DNA of 64,000 nucleotides from Nocardia terpenica (GTDB lineage Bacteria; Actinomycetota; Actinomycetes; Mycobacteriales; Mycobacteriaceae), in contig NZ_JABMCZ010000005.1 in NCBI RefSeq assembly GCF_013186535.1, positions 930,001 to 994,000 of the forward strand. Direction: 5' to 3'. A program made the position numbers and the translations under genes. A model generated the notes under the pieces. It saw only the letters and a program-made list of their open reading frames with translations, had not been told where the DNA came from and searched no databases. Positions within the stretch are counted from its first letter, which is position 1, and the number at the start of each line of letters is the position of its first letter. Below are positions 1 through 7,736 of this stretch, piece after piece.

Positions 1-210
1 CGGCAGGCCGTCGAGATCTTCCACGAACGCCGGGTGCCCCGCGCCACGCGCATACAGGCCACCGCACGCTGGTGGGGCGACCTGTGGCATTGCGACGGCA
101 TGGCGGCCACCCTGCGCAATGCCTATCTGCGCGACCACGATTCGACCATCGTCCGCCACATCGACTGGCTGTACGGAGCGACGGGCGACTACTCGGGGAC
201 CAAGGCGTAG
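1..210 (+). CDS. FAD-dependent monooxygenase, C-terminal end (partial)
   Basis: The reading frame is open from the first base and stops at TAG 208-210, giving about 69 residues. The end contains RNAYLRDHD and HIDWLYG, which I recognise as the C-terminal tail of actinobacterial PheA/TfdB-like FAD monooxygenases, where a similar H/D-WLYG motif sits near the last residues. The FAD-binding part lies outside the window, so substrate is unknown. The 3' end overlaps the end of the converging gene on the other strand by 22 bases. Confidence 0.6.
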   Translation, partial: RQAVEIFHERRVPRATRIQATARWWGDLWHCDGMAATLRNAYLRDHDSTIVRHIDWLYGATGDYSGTKA

Positions 211-632
211 ACCTTCACGACGAACGCATCGTGCGTCGAGCCGGAGGGATTGGCAATGTAGAAACCGCGGCGGGACAACGACTCCCGCTCCAACGGCACG
301 GTCGTTCTCGTCCCGGATTCGATATTCGACAGAACGCGCTGATCGTAATTGGCCCGGACATCCACCATCACACTGAACCTGATGTGCCCGGTATCGGGCT
401 CCGTCCGCCACACGAGCTCCCGCACCCCCGCCGGAACCCTGTCCAACGAGAAGTTCGAACTCGACCGATCCTTCTGCCCCCGCCGCGGCCGCCCATCCGA
501 CCGAACCTCGGCAACCAGGACCTCCACCATCCTCGCCCTCCCGTCCCGCGAACCGTCCCACCGATGGACCCTACCAACCGGTACAGCATCCCACGGATTC
601 CTAATGCCCGGTGGTACAGCGGGTTTCATCAT
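189..632 (-). CDS. Hypothetical protein
   Basis: I do not recognise a family. The last ~113 residues read like real protein: hydrophobic/charged alternation, with motifs such as WRTEPDTGHIRF and NPSGSTHDAFVVKVYALVPE, suggesting a small beta-rich domain. The start is uncertain: ATG at 632 gives 147 residues, ATG at 530 gives 113, and neither has a clear Shine-Dalgarno. It converges on, and overlaps, the monooxygenase tail at the left edge. No signal peptide or membrane segment is visible. Confidence 0.45.
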   Translation of the reverse strand: MMKPAVPPGIRNPWDAVPVGRVHRWDGSRDGRARMVEVLVAEVRSDGRPRRGQKDRSSSNFSLDRVPAGVRELVWRTEPDTGHIRFSVMVDVRANYDQRVLSNIESGTRTTVPLERESLSRRGFYIANPSGSTHDAFVVKVYALVPE

Positions 633-634
633 GC

Positions 635-830
635 CTACGTGGGGCGGAAGGTTGTGCGGTAGGCCGAGGGGTGCGCCTGCCCACCCTCCCGATACGGCGG
701 CGCCACCAGCCGCCGCGCGACCCGATTGACGATCTCGGCCCCGTGCTGATCGCGCAGCAGATGCAGGCCGGTATCGATGGCGGCCGTCGTCCCCGCGGAG
801 ACCCACCCCGAAGCGCGCCCTGCCGGTGAT
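635..830 (-). pseudogene. Remnant of a GlxA-type (DJ-1/PfpI + AraC) regulator
   Basis: The reverse strand encodes SAGTTAAIDTGLHLLRDQHG, followed by NRVARRLVAPPYREGGQA. This matches the region of GlxA/FtrA-like regulators where the DJ-1/PfpI domain passes into the AraC helix-turn-helix linker (typically SAG-TAGIDL-L-LV, then ARRLV-PPHR-GGQAQ). Neither the start of the DJ-1 domain nor the DNA-binding domain follows, so only about 60 of the usual ~320 codons survive. Called a pseudogene because both ends are lost. Confidence 0.55.
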
Positions 831-1028
831 CGACGTCCAGAACGACCCAACCCCTGCAACAATGCCCTGATCTACGCCACCGAACACCTCATCGACGCCA
901 CCGACACGGTATCCCTCCGCAACGCGGCCGGTCACGCCGCCGCCGACACGCACCGGGTCCTCAACGTCGTCATGCACTCGCAGTTCGCGGCGGTCGCTAC
1001 TACGGACAAGCGGATCGGCTACGTACAC
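826..1028 (+). pseudogene. Possible isochorismatase-family remnant
   Basis: A frame beginning GTG at 826 reads VIDVQND, the hallmark N-terminal beta strand of isochorismatase-like hydrolases. A frame change then gives a stretch containing IDATDTVSLR and THRVLNVVMHSQFAAVATTD, which resembles the C-terminal part of that family (DAT...H...L...FA.V.TT). The middle, with the catalytic Lys and Cys, is missing. If correct, this is an internally deleted gene; the match is short and could be coincidence. Confidence 0.3.
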
Positions 1029-1546
1029 CGCCAGGAACCCGCAGCGATCGGGAACCTACTCGGCTCTTGTGTCCAGGCACCATACTGACCCGAAACACGG
1101 GGCACCTCATGCTCAGGGACACCGCTCGTCGTCATCCATAACCAGGTTCGACGGTGGTGGGAGCCATACGTCGCGCCGACGGGCCAGATAATATCGACCG
1201 GTAGTCCCCTGTCCCGCGCTGAAGCGACAACGCTGCCGGTGCCGCTACGTTCACCGGCTCGACCGTCCCATACGGCGATCAGGCGGTCGCAGCTACCGAG
1301 GACCGCGTCATTCGCGGCCTCGTAGGCGTCGGCACCGGTGTCGTCGAAATCCATCACTCGAACGTTGTGGGCGCGGCGCAGTAGTTCGTCGAACAGTACC
1401 GAGTCAGCGCCTCGCGCAATGCAACTGATCCCCACCAACTCGGCAGGACCTCCAGCTGCGAGAAAGTGCCTAACCATCTCGTCATAGATGAGCGCCACGC
1501 TGGCCGGGGTGATGTTCATATGGCCGGTGACGCCGACGCGCACCAT
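1019..1546 (-). CDS. SLOG-like predicted nucleotide-binding protein
   Basis: The N-terminus VRVGVTGHMNITPASVALIY, then GISCIARGADSVLFDELLRR and DRLIAVWDGRAG, follows the Rossmann-like pattern of SLOG-superfamily proteins (GxTGHRxL, then G.ARGAD, then D.hhAVWDG), which are thought to bind nucleotide-derived ligands. ATG at 1546 was chosen because AAGGAGA lies about 8 bases upstream. The family-like part ends near DIIWPVG; the remaining ~45 residues look unlike it and may come from a 3' frameshift. Divergent from the two small genes starting at 1707. Ligand and role are unknown. Confidence 0.6.
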   Translation of the reverse strand: MVRVGVTGHMNITPASVALIYDEMVRHFLAAGGPAELVGISCIARGADSVLFDELLRRAHNVRVMDFDDTGADAYEAANDAVLGSCDRLIAVWDGRAGERSGTGSVVASARDRGLPVDIIWPVGATYGSHHRRTWLWMTTSGVPEHEVPRVSGQYGAWTQEPSRFPIAAGSWRCT

Positions 1547-1706
1547 CAAGAAGTCTCCTTACACCACGGCCTCGACCATCGGGCGCATCCGGTCTCTGAT
1601 CTTGCTGGTTGGAGGGATCAACGCATTCACGTTGGCCGAGCTGTGCCTACCGCTACGGGCACCCCAGCGTTCCGCGTTCATCCGTCACTCTCACGGAAAG
1701 TCCCCG

Positions 1707-1889
1707 ATGGACGAAACCGTTTGGACACCCGGATTCCCGCACGACGCCCCCGACGAACCCTTCACCGTGACCGGCGCCGTCATGGCCTTGAAACTTCATA
1801 ACGGCTGCCCTGACAACTGTCCGCGGAAATACGCTGCGGCACAAGCCTTGCGGGATGCGCACGTTTCGCCGTCGACCGGAGTCCGGTGA
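1707..1889 (+). CDS. Small Cys/His protein A
   Basis: This is a 60-residue protein with GGAAAG placed 8 bases before its ATG. The central motif HNGCPDNCPRKYAAAQAL combines one His and two Cys with a CPRK turn, which could hold a metal. The next gene carries a very similar motif. The stop codon TGA shares its last base with the ATG of that gene (TGATG), so translation is probably coupled. I do not recognise the family and give no function. Confidence 0.55.
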   Translation: MDETVWTPGFPHDAPDEPFTVTGAVMALKLHNGCPDNCPRKYAAAQALRDAHVSPSTGVR

Positions 1890-2140
1890 TGGCCGCAACA
1901 TTGATGTTGCTGTACGCGTGTGGGCTCGACGCGATGATGGTCGGCACGGTTGCCCAGGCACACCTCGCGATGCTCACCCACCTGGACTGCGATTTCCGGC
2001 GCTGCCCGCGCAAGGCGGCGGCGTGGAATGCCGTGCACTCGAGGATCCGGTCGGCCGTTCTCTGCGAGCACGCGGGCCACGGGCCGGACTGTCTCCAGTA
2101 TCTCGCGGCGCTGGCTCGCGCGTCGGAGCCGGTCGGATGA
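1889..2140 (+). CDS. Small Cys/His protein B
   Basis: This is an 83-residue protein whose ATG overlaps the stop of the preceding gene (TGATG); GTG at 1886 is an alternative start. It contains HLDCDFRRCPRKAAAWNAV, closely matching the H-x2-C-x3-CPRK motif of its neighbour, so the two may be diverged paralogues. A second Cys/His-rich stretch, LCEHAGHGPDCLQYL, follows about 15 residues later. The N-terminus (AATLMLLYACGLDAMMVGT) is hydrophobic, but I would not call it a secure membrane segment. No known function. Confidence 0.55.
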   Translation: MAATLMLLYACGLDAMMVGTVAQAHLAMLTHLDCDFRRCPRKAAAWNAVHSRIRSAVLCEHAGHGPDCLQYLAALARASEPVG

Positions 2141-2314
2141 ACGAGCAACCACGCGGCCCGAACCGACCCGAAACCGCTACTGGCGGATGACAGTTGGTCG
2201 TCGACGCGGGCGAGATCAGGGTCGTGCACGAAGCATCCGGTACCGCGTCGACTTCCTGAAAACCGTTGCCCAGCAGTGGATTCATAAGCATCAACCAACC
2301 TCGGAAAGGACAAC

Positions 2315-2743
2315 GTGAGCTCTCGCTACTTCTTCGATGAACAATCCGCGGTGCTGCGCGCACTGACCGATGCGCCGGACGCCTGCACCGCCGCCGAGCT
2401 CGCCCACCTCACCGGGCTCCCGCTCACCGACGCCAGCGATATCGAGGGACGCGCGAAACCGTCGATACCAGCGATCCTCGAGGCGCTCCAGGACGCAGCC
2501 CCCGACAATCCGGCCGCGGCCGAGCTGAAGCTCACCGGGAACCGTATCCGTGCGCTGGTGGCGATCGGCAACGCCGAATGGCCGCGCACACCTCGCGGCT
2601 TCGCCGAGACCACCGGCACAACGCGCAGCGCGATGACCGCCGCCGTGAATTGGCTCGTCTACCATCGCTCGGCCTGGCTGCGCGACGAAACGACATGGGA
2701 GCCCGTCCCCGGTATACGAGAACCGGCCGACAAACCGTGGTGA
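2315..2743 (+). CDS. Hypothetical protein, possible winged-helix
   Basis: GTG at 2315 is preceded by GGAAAGGACAAC, a good ribosome site. The 142-residue product starts YFFDEQSAVLRALTDAPDAC and continues TAAELAHLTGLPLTDASDIE, which has the helix-turn-helix rhythm of winged-helix proteins. A second helical block, TPRGFAETTGTTRSAMTAAV, could be another recognition-type helix pair. It lies 175 bases downstream of the two small Cys/His genes on the same strand. DNA binding is inferred from the pattern only. Confidence 0.5.
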   Translation: MSSRYFFDEQSAVLRALTDAPDACTAAELAHLTGLPLTDASDIEGRAKPSIPAILEALQDAAPDNPAAAELKLTGNRIRALVAIGNAEWPRTPRGFAETTGTTRSAMTAAVNWLVYHRSAWLRDETTWEPVPGIREPADKPW

Positions 2744-2897
2744 ACTCGCATCGGATGCCAGTTCATGCGAGCAGATTACCTTTGTCGTCGGCCCCGGAGG
2801 CAAGAGGCCGCCGCGCTGCTCGTACGGGGGGATGGGGCTGGCCTGTCAGCACGGCGAGGGCTTCGGCGACCTCGAAGTAGGCCGTCGAGTTCGACAC

Positions 2898-3418
2898 TCA
2901 GGGCCCCGCGCGGCGGCATGCTGTTTCGATGTGGAGCCCGACCAGCAGCGAGTCAAGTTCTACGTCATCGCCCGTGGTAGAGGCGACGTGGCCGATCTGG
3001 AGGACTTGGTCGTGGGTGAGTGCGTGCCGAGGGCTCAGTTGGCGCCGCGGCTTGGCGACCTGGCGTGCGGGATTGTCGATCGGGATCCCGTCGCGTTGGG
3101 CGTTGGTGTAGATCGATCGAAAAGCGGCGATCAGATGCTCCGCGGCGGCACGTCCACCTCGTGAGTTGCGTCGGACGACGGCACGGCTACGGTGCAGTTT
3201 GACCAGTTCATCGATCTCGGTTGCGGTGGGCTCGTTGAGATACCTTTCGCCCCAGTCATTTTCGATTACGCGCCAGTACGAGTCGTAACTGCTGATGGTC
3301 GGGCGCGACATGGACTTTCTCAGCTTGCCGAGGGCACAGAGGCCAGACCGAGGTCCTCGGGCTGAAGCTCGAGTTTGGCGGCGATGAGCCGAACCGCAGC
3401 GTTGAGGTCATCGCTCAT
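2898..3418 (-). pseudogene. Tyrosine recombinase, frameshifted and truncated
   Basis: ATG at 3418 begins MSDDLNAAVRLIAAKLEL and stops after 32 codons. One frame away, KLRKSMSRPTISSYDSYW and WGERYLNEPTATEIDELVKL form an N-terminal SAM-like core-binding domain, then ALTHDQVLQIGHV and LLVGLHIETACRR, the opening of the catalytic domain just before the first catalytic Arg region. A stop follows at 2898, so the R-H-R-Y catalytic half is missing. The two pieces join if one base is gained or lost near 3320. The start overlaps the stop of the AbrB-like gene (ATGA), so the pair was once an operon. Non-functional as read. Confidence 0.7.
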
Positions 3419-3765
3419 GATTGCCTACCTTCCACATCCCCGGCCGGAAGTTGCAGGTAGCCAGCCCCGTTCAACGCCCGACGGCCGTGCTCGTCGCAGC
3501 GGACGAGTATGGCGGACTCATCAGAGGTGAACGACACCCGCTGTCGCGGACCCCATTCCAGCGACCGCAACTCCAGCGACCGCAACGCGGAACGATCCGA
3601 CACTCGCCGATGATCGTCGAGTCGCGCCGTCGCACAGTGAATTCGACCCACAGGCGAGGGCTTCGCAGCCTCCGGAAACGCAAACGGAATGCCAGTGAAC
3701 CGGATCGGCTTCTCAGTTACCTGAAAAAGGCCGCCAAAGTCGATAACCGCCGAGGTCCGCGGCAC
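3415..3765 (-). CDS. AbrB/SpoVT-like partner of the recombinase
   Basis: The ~116-residue product reads TEKPIRFTGIPFAF, then WGPRQRVSFTSDESAILVR and ALNGAGYLQLPAGDVEG. The ending, a G-x-L-x-LPA turn, recalls swapped-hairpin AbrB domains, and small AbrB-like genes precede recombinases in related actinobacteria. GTG at 3765 has no strong ribosome site. However, ATG at 3872 has GGAGGGGAG correctly spaced upstream and opens a frame that stops at 3717, out of phase with this one. A single frameshift near 3765 would give one longer protein, so this gene may be damaged too. Confidence 0.45.
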   Translation of the reverse strand: MPRTSAVIDFGGLFQVTEKPIRFTGIPFAFPEAAKPSPVGRIHCATARLDDHRRVSDRSALRSLELRSLEWGPRQRVSFTSDESAILVRCDEHGRRALNGAGYLQLPAGDVEGRQS

Positions 3766-3872
3766 GTCTGCGCCATGGTCCGGTCCCCCGATCCGGCCAT
3801 GCGCTCCGGCTGATTCCCCTCGGGCTCTGTCAGTTGCCGGTGGGGCGGCTCCGTCGATTGCCGATAACCCAT

Positions 3873-4339
3873 GTGTTTACTCCCCTCCGTCCTCACCCGC
3901 GGCAGAGCAATGGGCAAGGGCCCGGCCGGTGCTCGAGGGACCGCTTTCGACTCTCCGATCTCAACTCAGCGGCCGGAATGCACGGCGACCAAGACTCCGA
4001 GGTCGACAAGGCTCGCCGTTCGACTTTCCGATGTGTGAGCACAGCGGCATGTGTTGACCTGCAACCGCGTTCGCTCAGTTCTAACAGTGCCGGATCAAGC
4101 CAAGCTGATACTGTGATCACTAATCCCTCAGCCGGACGGATCCACTCGGGCACCCGATGCTACGCCAGCCAGTCGCATCCGGCAGCGGACCCACCCTAGA
4201 GTCGGCATACCCCTATGTCAATGAGTGTTCCATTGGCACGCAACGGTTTTCGGTAGGCGAGCTTCCCCGCTACCGTATGCGTGTTGGAGGCTACCGTAGT
4301 CATGTCCGGGGGTAGCCGGGACGGGAGAGGTGACCTGGG
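3873..4339. other. Gene-free stretch
   Basis: No convincing coding frame was found in either strand. It separates the recombinase locus from the monooxygenase gene and contains short repeats just before 4340: CTACCGTA occurs twice around 4270-4305, and the 16-mer at 4240-4255 recurs 2.2 kb away. Confidence 0.5.
4240..4255. repeat. 16-bp direct repeat, left copy
   Basis: GCAACGGTTTTCGGTA occurs here and again, identically and in the same orientation, at 6499-6514. The two copies bracket the FAD monooxygenase and the following gene. A 16-base match in 64 kb is not rare by chance alone, so this may carry no meaning; it is noted because a broken recombinase gene lies nearby. Confidence 0.4.
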
Positions 4340-5566
4340 ATGCTGAGCGAGGAACCGTGTGTGGTCGTCGGCGCGGGCCCGGTGGGGTTGACCGCCGCGC
4401 TGGCATTGCGGCGGTGGGGGGTGCCGGTCCTGCTGGTCGAGGCGGAGCCGCAGCAGCGGGTGCGGCCGGGGAGTCGTGCAATAGGGATCGCCCCGCCCGT
4501 GTTGGGGCGCTACAACACGATCATGCCGGGCTTGGGTGACACGATCTCCCGCACGGGTATTCCGATGCGGAGCGGCCACACGTTCTACGAAGGTCGGCGG
4601 GTATTCCGTACCCCGAACCCGAAAGTGGGGCCGTTTCACGTCTTCGGCACGAACCTGCCACAGCGCATGGTCGAGGAAATCCTACTGAAAGAAGCTGTGG
4701 CACAAGGCGTTCAGTTCAGGTGGGACACGCCGGTTACAGCTGTCGAGACCAGCGGAACCGGTGTCCGAGTGGAATTGGCGACGGGAGAGGCAATCACCAC
4801 TCCGTATGTCATCGGCGCCGATGGCGCGCGGTCGGTGGTGCGGACGGCGATCGGCGCGACGCTGGAAGGAGTTACCGACGAAACGCCGTTCGTGATCGCC
4901 GATGTCGACGAACACCCCGACGGTACGACACCGGCCATGCCTGCCGCCTTCCACTATCGCCATCCCGGCCTGCTCGGCCGCAATGTGTTGTTGTTACCGT
5001 TCGCGACCGGTCTGCGTCTGGATCTGGAATGCCTGCCCGGCGACGATGTGGAGTACCTGTCCAGCCCTGACGGTGTGCGCGAATGGGTCTCCATGATCGT
5101 GGACCCCTGGCACGCCGAGCCCGAGCATGTCCAGTGGGTGTCGGTGTACAAGTTCCGGCAAAGCGTCGCCAGCGCCTACACCGATCCGCATCGCCGAGTC
5201 CTGCTGGCGGGCGAAGCCGCACATGTGTTCGCGCCGTGGGGTGCCCGTGGCTTGAACTCCGGGGTGTTCGACGCCAGCGACGCCGCCGAAGCGATCCACA
5301 TCGCCTTACGCAGTACCGATTCCGAGCACGCACGCCAGGTGATCGATCGCTGCGCGGTCCGGCGCCGGGCCTGGGGGCTGCACAACCGAGATATCTCCGG
5401 ACGGGGCCTGCGGATCCTGCGCGGCAGCGACCCGGCGATGCGACGGGGTCGGGCGTTCGCCGCCCGCGTCGCACCCTACTTCCCTCCCGCGGGAATGTGG
5501 CTGGCCAACGGCCCTATCAAGATCCCCGTTCCCCGACGACGGTACGGGCGTTGGGGCTCGTACTGA
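4340..5566 (+). CDS. FAD-dependent monooxygenase (PheA/TfdB-like)
   Basis: This 408-residue flavoprotein should insert one oxygen atom into an aromatic or polyketide-like substrate using NAD(P)H. Motifs in order: the dinucleotide fold VVVGAGPVGLTAALAL (residues ~8-23), the DG motif YVIGADGARSVVR (~156-168), and the FAD ribityl site RRVLLAGEAAHVFAPWGARG (~285-304). The last usually reads GDAAH; here it is GEAAH. The C-terminal thioredoxin-like domain of larger relatives is absent. ATG at 4340 follows GGGAGAGGTGACC. It is a single gene with no partner enzyme beside it, so the substrate cannot be inferred. Confidence 0.85.
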   Translation: MLSEEPCVVVGAGPVGLTAALALRRWGVPVLLVEAEPQQRVRPGSRAIGIAPPVLGRYNTIMPGLGDTISRTGIPMRSGHTFYEGRRVFRTPNPKVGPFHVFGTNLPQRMVEEILLKEAVAQGVQFRWDTPVTAVETSGTGVRVELATGEAITTPYVIGADGARSVVRTAIGATLEGVTDETPFVIADVDEHPDGTTPAMPAAFHYRHPGLLGRNVLLLPFATGLRLDLECLPGDDVEYLSSPDGVREWVSMIVDPWHAEPEHVQWVSVYKFRQSVASAYTDPHRRVLLAGEAAHVFAPWGARGLNSGVFDASDAAEAIHIALRSTDSEHARQVIDRCAVRRRAWGLHNRDISGRGLRILRGSDPAMRRGRAFAARVAPYFPPAGMWLANGPIKIPVPRRRYGRWGSY

Positions 5567-5702
5567 TCGAAGACACAGCAGCTTGCCCCTAATCGGTCTC
5601 GCCGGGCCTGGCCAGGGATGTCGATTCCGGCCTGTGGCCGATTCGACCGCGGTGTCCAATCGGGATGTAAGGGACAAGTGCCACGGCCTAAACCTACTGA
5701 GA

Positions 5703-6026
5703 ATGGCTAAAGGTTGGGTCTTGGTTGCGACACTGCCGGAGAGCGAACCTCGCATCATGGCGATCGGGCGGGAGCCGCGGCCGCTGTCGCCCTTCAAGCG
5801 GTTGTGGGGCGCGACACGAGAGCCGATCCTCGCGACGTACACATCGAAAGAGCCGTACCACAAGGTTTCTCGCGGTACGCGGGTGATCGCGGAACCATTT
5901 CTCACGCCCCAGGACATCGTGACCGGGGTGCAGGTGTGGGCGGGGAAGCCCGAGGACGCGCCACCGGATCGGTTGCCGGCCGGTGCGTGGGTGTGGGACA
6001 TCCATCCCGAGGACATCGAAAACTAG
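5703..6026 (+). CDS. Hypothetical protein, GAF/PAS-like regulator N-domain
   Basis: The ~107-residue product MAKGWVLVATLPESEPRIMA ends with IVTGVQVWAGKPEDAPPDRL and GAWVWDIHPEDIEN. This resembles, from memory, the N-terminal domain of nocardial and mycobacterial proteins that open with a W-V-L-V-ETL strand and close on a VQ-WVG...PP-P-P-AGAW segment, usually followed by another ~150 residues. That second part is absent, so this is either a short form or a truncated gene. ATG 5703 has no clear ribosome site; an upstream in-frame ATG at 5583 is less protein-like. Confidence 0.5.
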   Translation: MAKGWVLVATLPESEPRIMAIGREPRPLSPFKRLWGATREPILATYTSKEPYHKVSRGTRVIAEPFLTPQDIVTGVQVWAGKPEDAPPDRLPAGAWVWDIHPEDIEN

Positions 6027-6605
6027 CCGATCGTTCCGCGCTTGTCTCCACCAGTAGCGTCCAGGCATATATCGCTGGGTAAAAGCTCGCGACTTGTCTC
6101 ACTCGGTCTCCTGCTTCCCGCTGCCACTGAGGGGTTCTCGCCTGCACGGCGACGGCCACCACCACCGCGGTGATGCATAGGGAGCAGATGTATCGAACGA
6201 GACCGGGCTGGAGCGTTTTCCGCCACACAGATATCCAGACTGCGGGGACACCTCGTGGAGTCCGTCCCGCAGGCGACGTTGCGGTGCCCGAATGTCGCAC
6301 AGCAGCGCTGCGCAGCGGCACGCAGGGTCTCGTGGTTCAGCATCGTGGACACGACCCCTCCTTCTTGAAGGCATCCAGGTGGCCGCCGTGCACTGGATGC
6401 TCGCGCGACGAGGCGGTGAGGTGATGCGGCGTGGGCTGTAACTGGATCATTCGGCCGAGCCGCGCATGGCACGGTCTACCGGCGATACGGTCTGCGCAGC
6501 AACGGTTTTCGGTACCGCCGAGGCCCGAGGGCGAACGCGATGGATAGTAAATCGTCTGCAGCGCGGGGTATTACGATCAACTGACCAGATCACCTGATCA
6601 GCCGG
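6027..6605. other. Region without a confident gene
   Basis: About 580 bases. On the reverse strand, GTG near 6360 follows AAGGAGGGG and opens VSTMLNHETLRAAAQRCC, but this soon becomes Arg/Ser/His-rich and unconvincing. In another reverse frame, LVRYICSLCITAVVVAVAVQ (about 6140-6200) looks like a membrane segment. These may be pieces of one frameshifted gene. I cannot assign any of it. The second copy of the 16-bp repeat lies at 6499-6514. Confidence 0.4.
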
Positions 6606-6740
6606 ATGGAGAGGGCCGGACTGCTCGAGGGGGATTGCAGTGTTGCGACTTTTATCGAGGATTTCGCGCGGCTGCGGGGACGGCCGATCGCGCTGGTGGA
6701 GTTCGCCCGCCTGCACACCACCATCCACTGGAGAGGATGA
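6606..6740 (+). pseudogene. N-terminal remnant of an ImmA-like small protein
   Basis: The 44-codon frame contains CSVATFIEDFARLRGRPIAL. It resembles the opening of actinobacterial proteins of ~150-180 residues that start with a FD...FA..LA..RGRPI.L pattern and usually continue into an ImmA/IrrE-like domain with HExxH. The frame ends at TGA 6738-6740, before any metal-binding motif. I infer a truncated gene; a genuine short protein is also possible. Confidence 0.35.
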
Positions 6741-6749
6741 TTGATTGCC

Positions 6750-6989
6750 ATGCCCGTGACCGAGGTCGAACGCAAACGCGAACTCCCCCGCCCCACCGCG
6801 CTGCGGCAGCGCCTATAGCGCCGGGCACGTCATCGCCAACAGGAAACTAATGTGCACCTGTCCGGCGCAGACCAAGCCGAAGCCGCCGCAGTTCTCCTCG
6901 AGGCAATCGGCATGATCGAACTCGCGCGTGTCGACAAGACCCGAACCGTGTTCCGCCACCCTCATCACAGTGACACGATCTCGTTATGA
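6750..6989 (+). pseudogene. CYTH-domain (class IV adenylate cyclase-like) remnant
   Basis: ATG at 6750 opens EVERKRELPRPTALRQRL and stops at 6818. The E-x-E-x-K/R start is the signature of CYTH-domain enzymes (class IV adenylate cyclase and thiamine triphosphatase relatives). After a frame change, the DNA encodes SGADQAEAAAVLLEAIGMIE and RVDKTRTVFRH up to TGA 6987-6989, which fits the later helix and strand of the same domain (ALLEALGF..V.RV.K.RT). About half the domain is missing between them, so the gene is dead. Confidence 0.6.
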
Positions 6990-7073
6990 CAAGCCACTGC
7001 GATCTGCCGCGTTGACACCGCGGAATGTTCTCGAGTCATCAGCCCTGGGAGATCAGGATGGGTGCCGGTGGGA

Positions 7074-7736
7074 TCACCCCACATGCAAAGCGTAAGGCCG
7101 CACCATCTGATCAAACATCCACTCCTGCCCGTCCCCCTCGATACAACTCTGCGCCCGCCCATTACGCTTGGCGGCCAGCAGAGCGGAATCCGCAGCCAGC
7201 AACAACCCCTCCAGCCGCGCAGCACCCTCCCGCGACGCCAGCCCCACCGATACCGAAAGACCAGTCAGTACAGTCTCCCCGTCCCGAGCGCTCACGGTCC
7301 GCAGCCGCGCCGAGTTCAAGTGGCCGTTGAGGTTTCGGGCCACCGCGAGGGCGGCGTCGGCCGTGGTGGCGGGCATGAGGACCAGGAACTCGTCGCCCCC
7401 GTAGCGCGCAACCAGGTCGGTGGGCCGGGTTACCGAGCGCAGGATCGCCGCGACCTGGCGTAGGGCGTCGTCTCCGGCGAGATGCCCATGTTCATCGTTG
7501 ATCAGCTTGAATCGATCGAGGTCCGCGATGAGCAGCGTGACCGGCTTCCGCCGTGCCGTCGCCGCGGCCAGCGCCTGGTCCGCGCGGTGGTGCCAGGTCG
7601 GCCGGTCGAGCAGGCCGGTCAGCCAGTCCAAACCCTGGTGGCCTACCGGTGTTCCGCAGGTGGGGCAGCAGGGAAATGCGCCGTGATCACCCCCCGCGTG
7701 ACGTGTACGACGGCCGCGAAGCAGTTCCATGAACAC
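7074..7736 (-). CDS. Diguanylate cyclase (GGDEF domain)
   Basis: This should convert two GTP into cyclic di-GMP in the cytoplasm. The ~220-residue protein has a short N-terminus with CCPTCGTPVG, a possible zinc site, then a complete GGDEF domain: LTGLLDR, ADLDRFKLINDEHGHLAGDD, RPTDLVARYGGDEFLVLMP, and VSVGLA. The active-site GGDEF is intact and RPTD five residues before it fits the inhibitory RxxD site. No sensor or membrane segment is present. GTG 7736 is preferred because AAGGGGG lies six bases upstream; ATG 7730 is the alternative. Divergent from the permease gene. Confidence 0.85.
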   Translation of the reverse strand: MFMELLRGRRTRHAGGDHGAFPCCPTCGTPVGHQGLDWLTGLLDRPTWHHRADQALAAATARRKPVTLLIADLDRFKLINDEHGHLAGDDALRQVAAILRSVTRPTDLVARYGGDEFLVLMPATTADAALAVARNLNGHLNSARLRTVSARDGETVLTGLSVSVGLASREGAARLEGLLLAADSALLAAKRNGRAQSCIEGDGQEWMFDQMVRPYALHVG

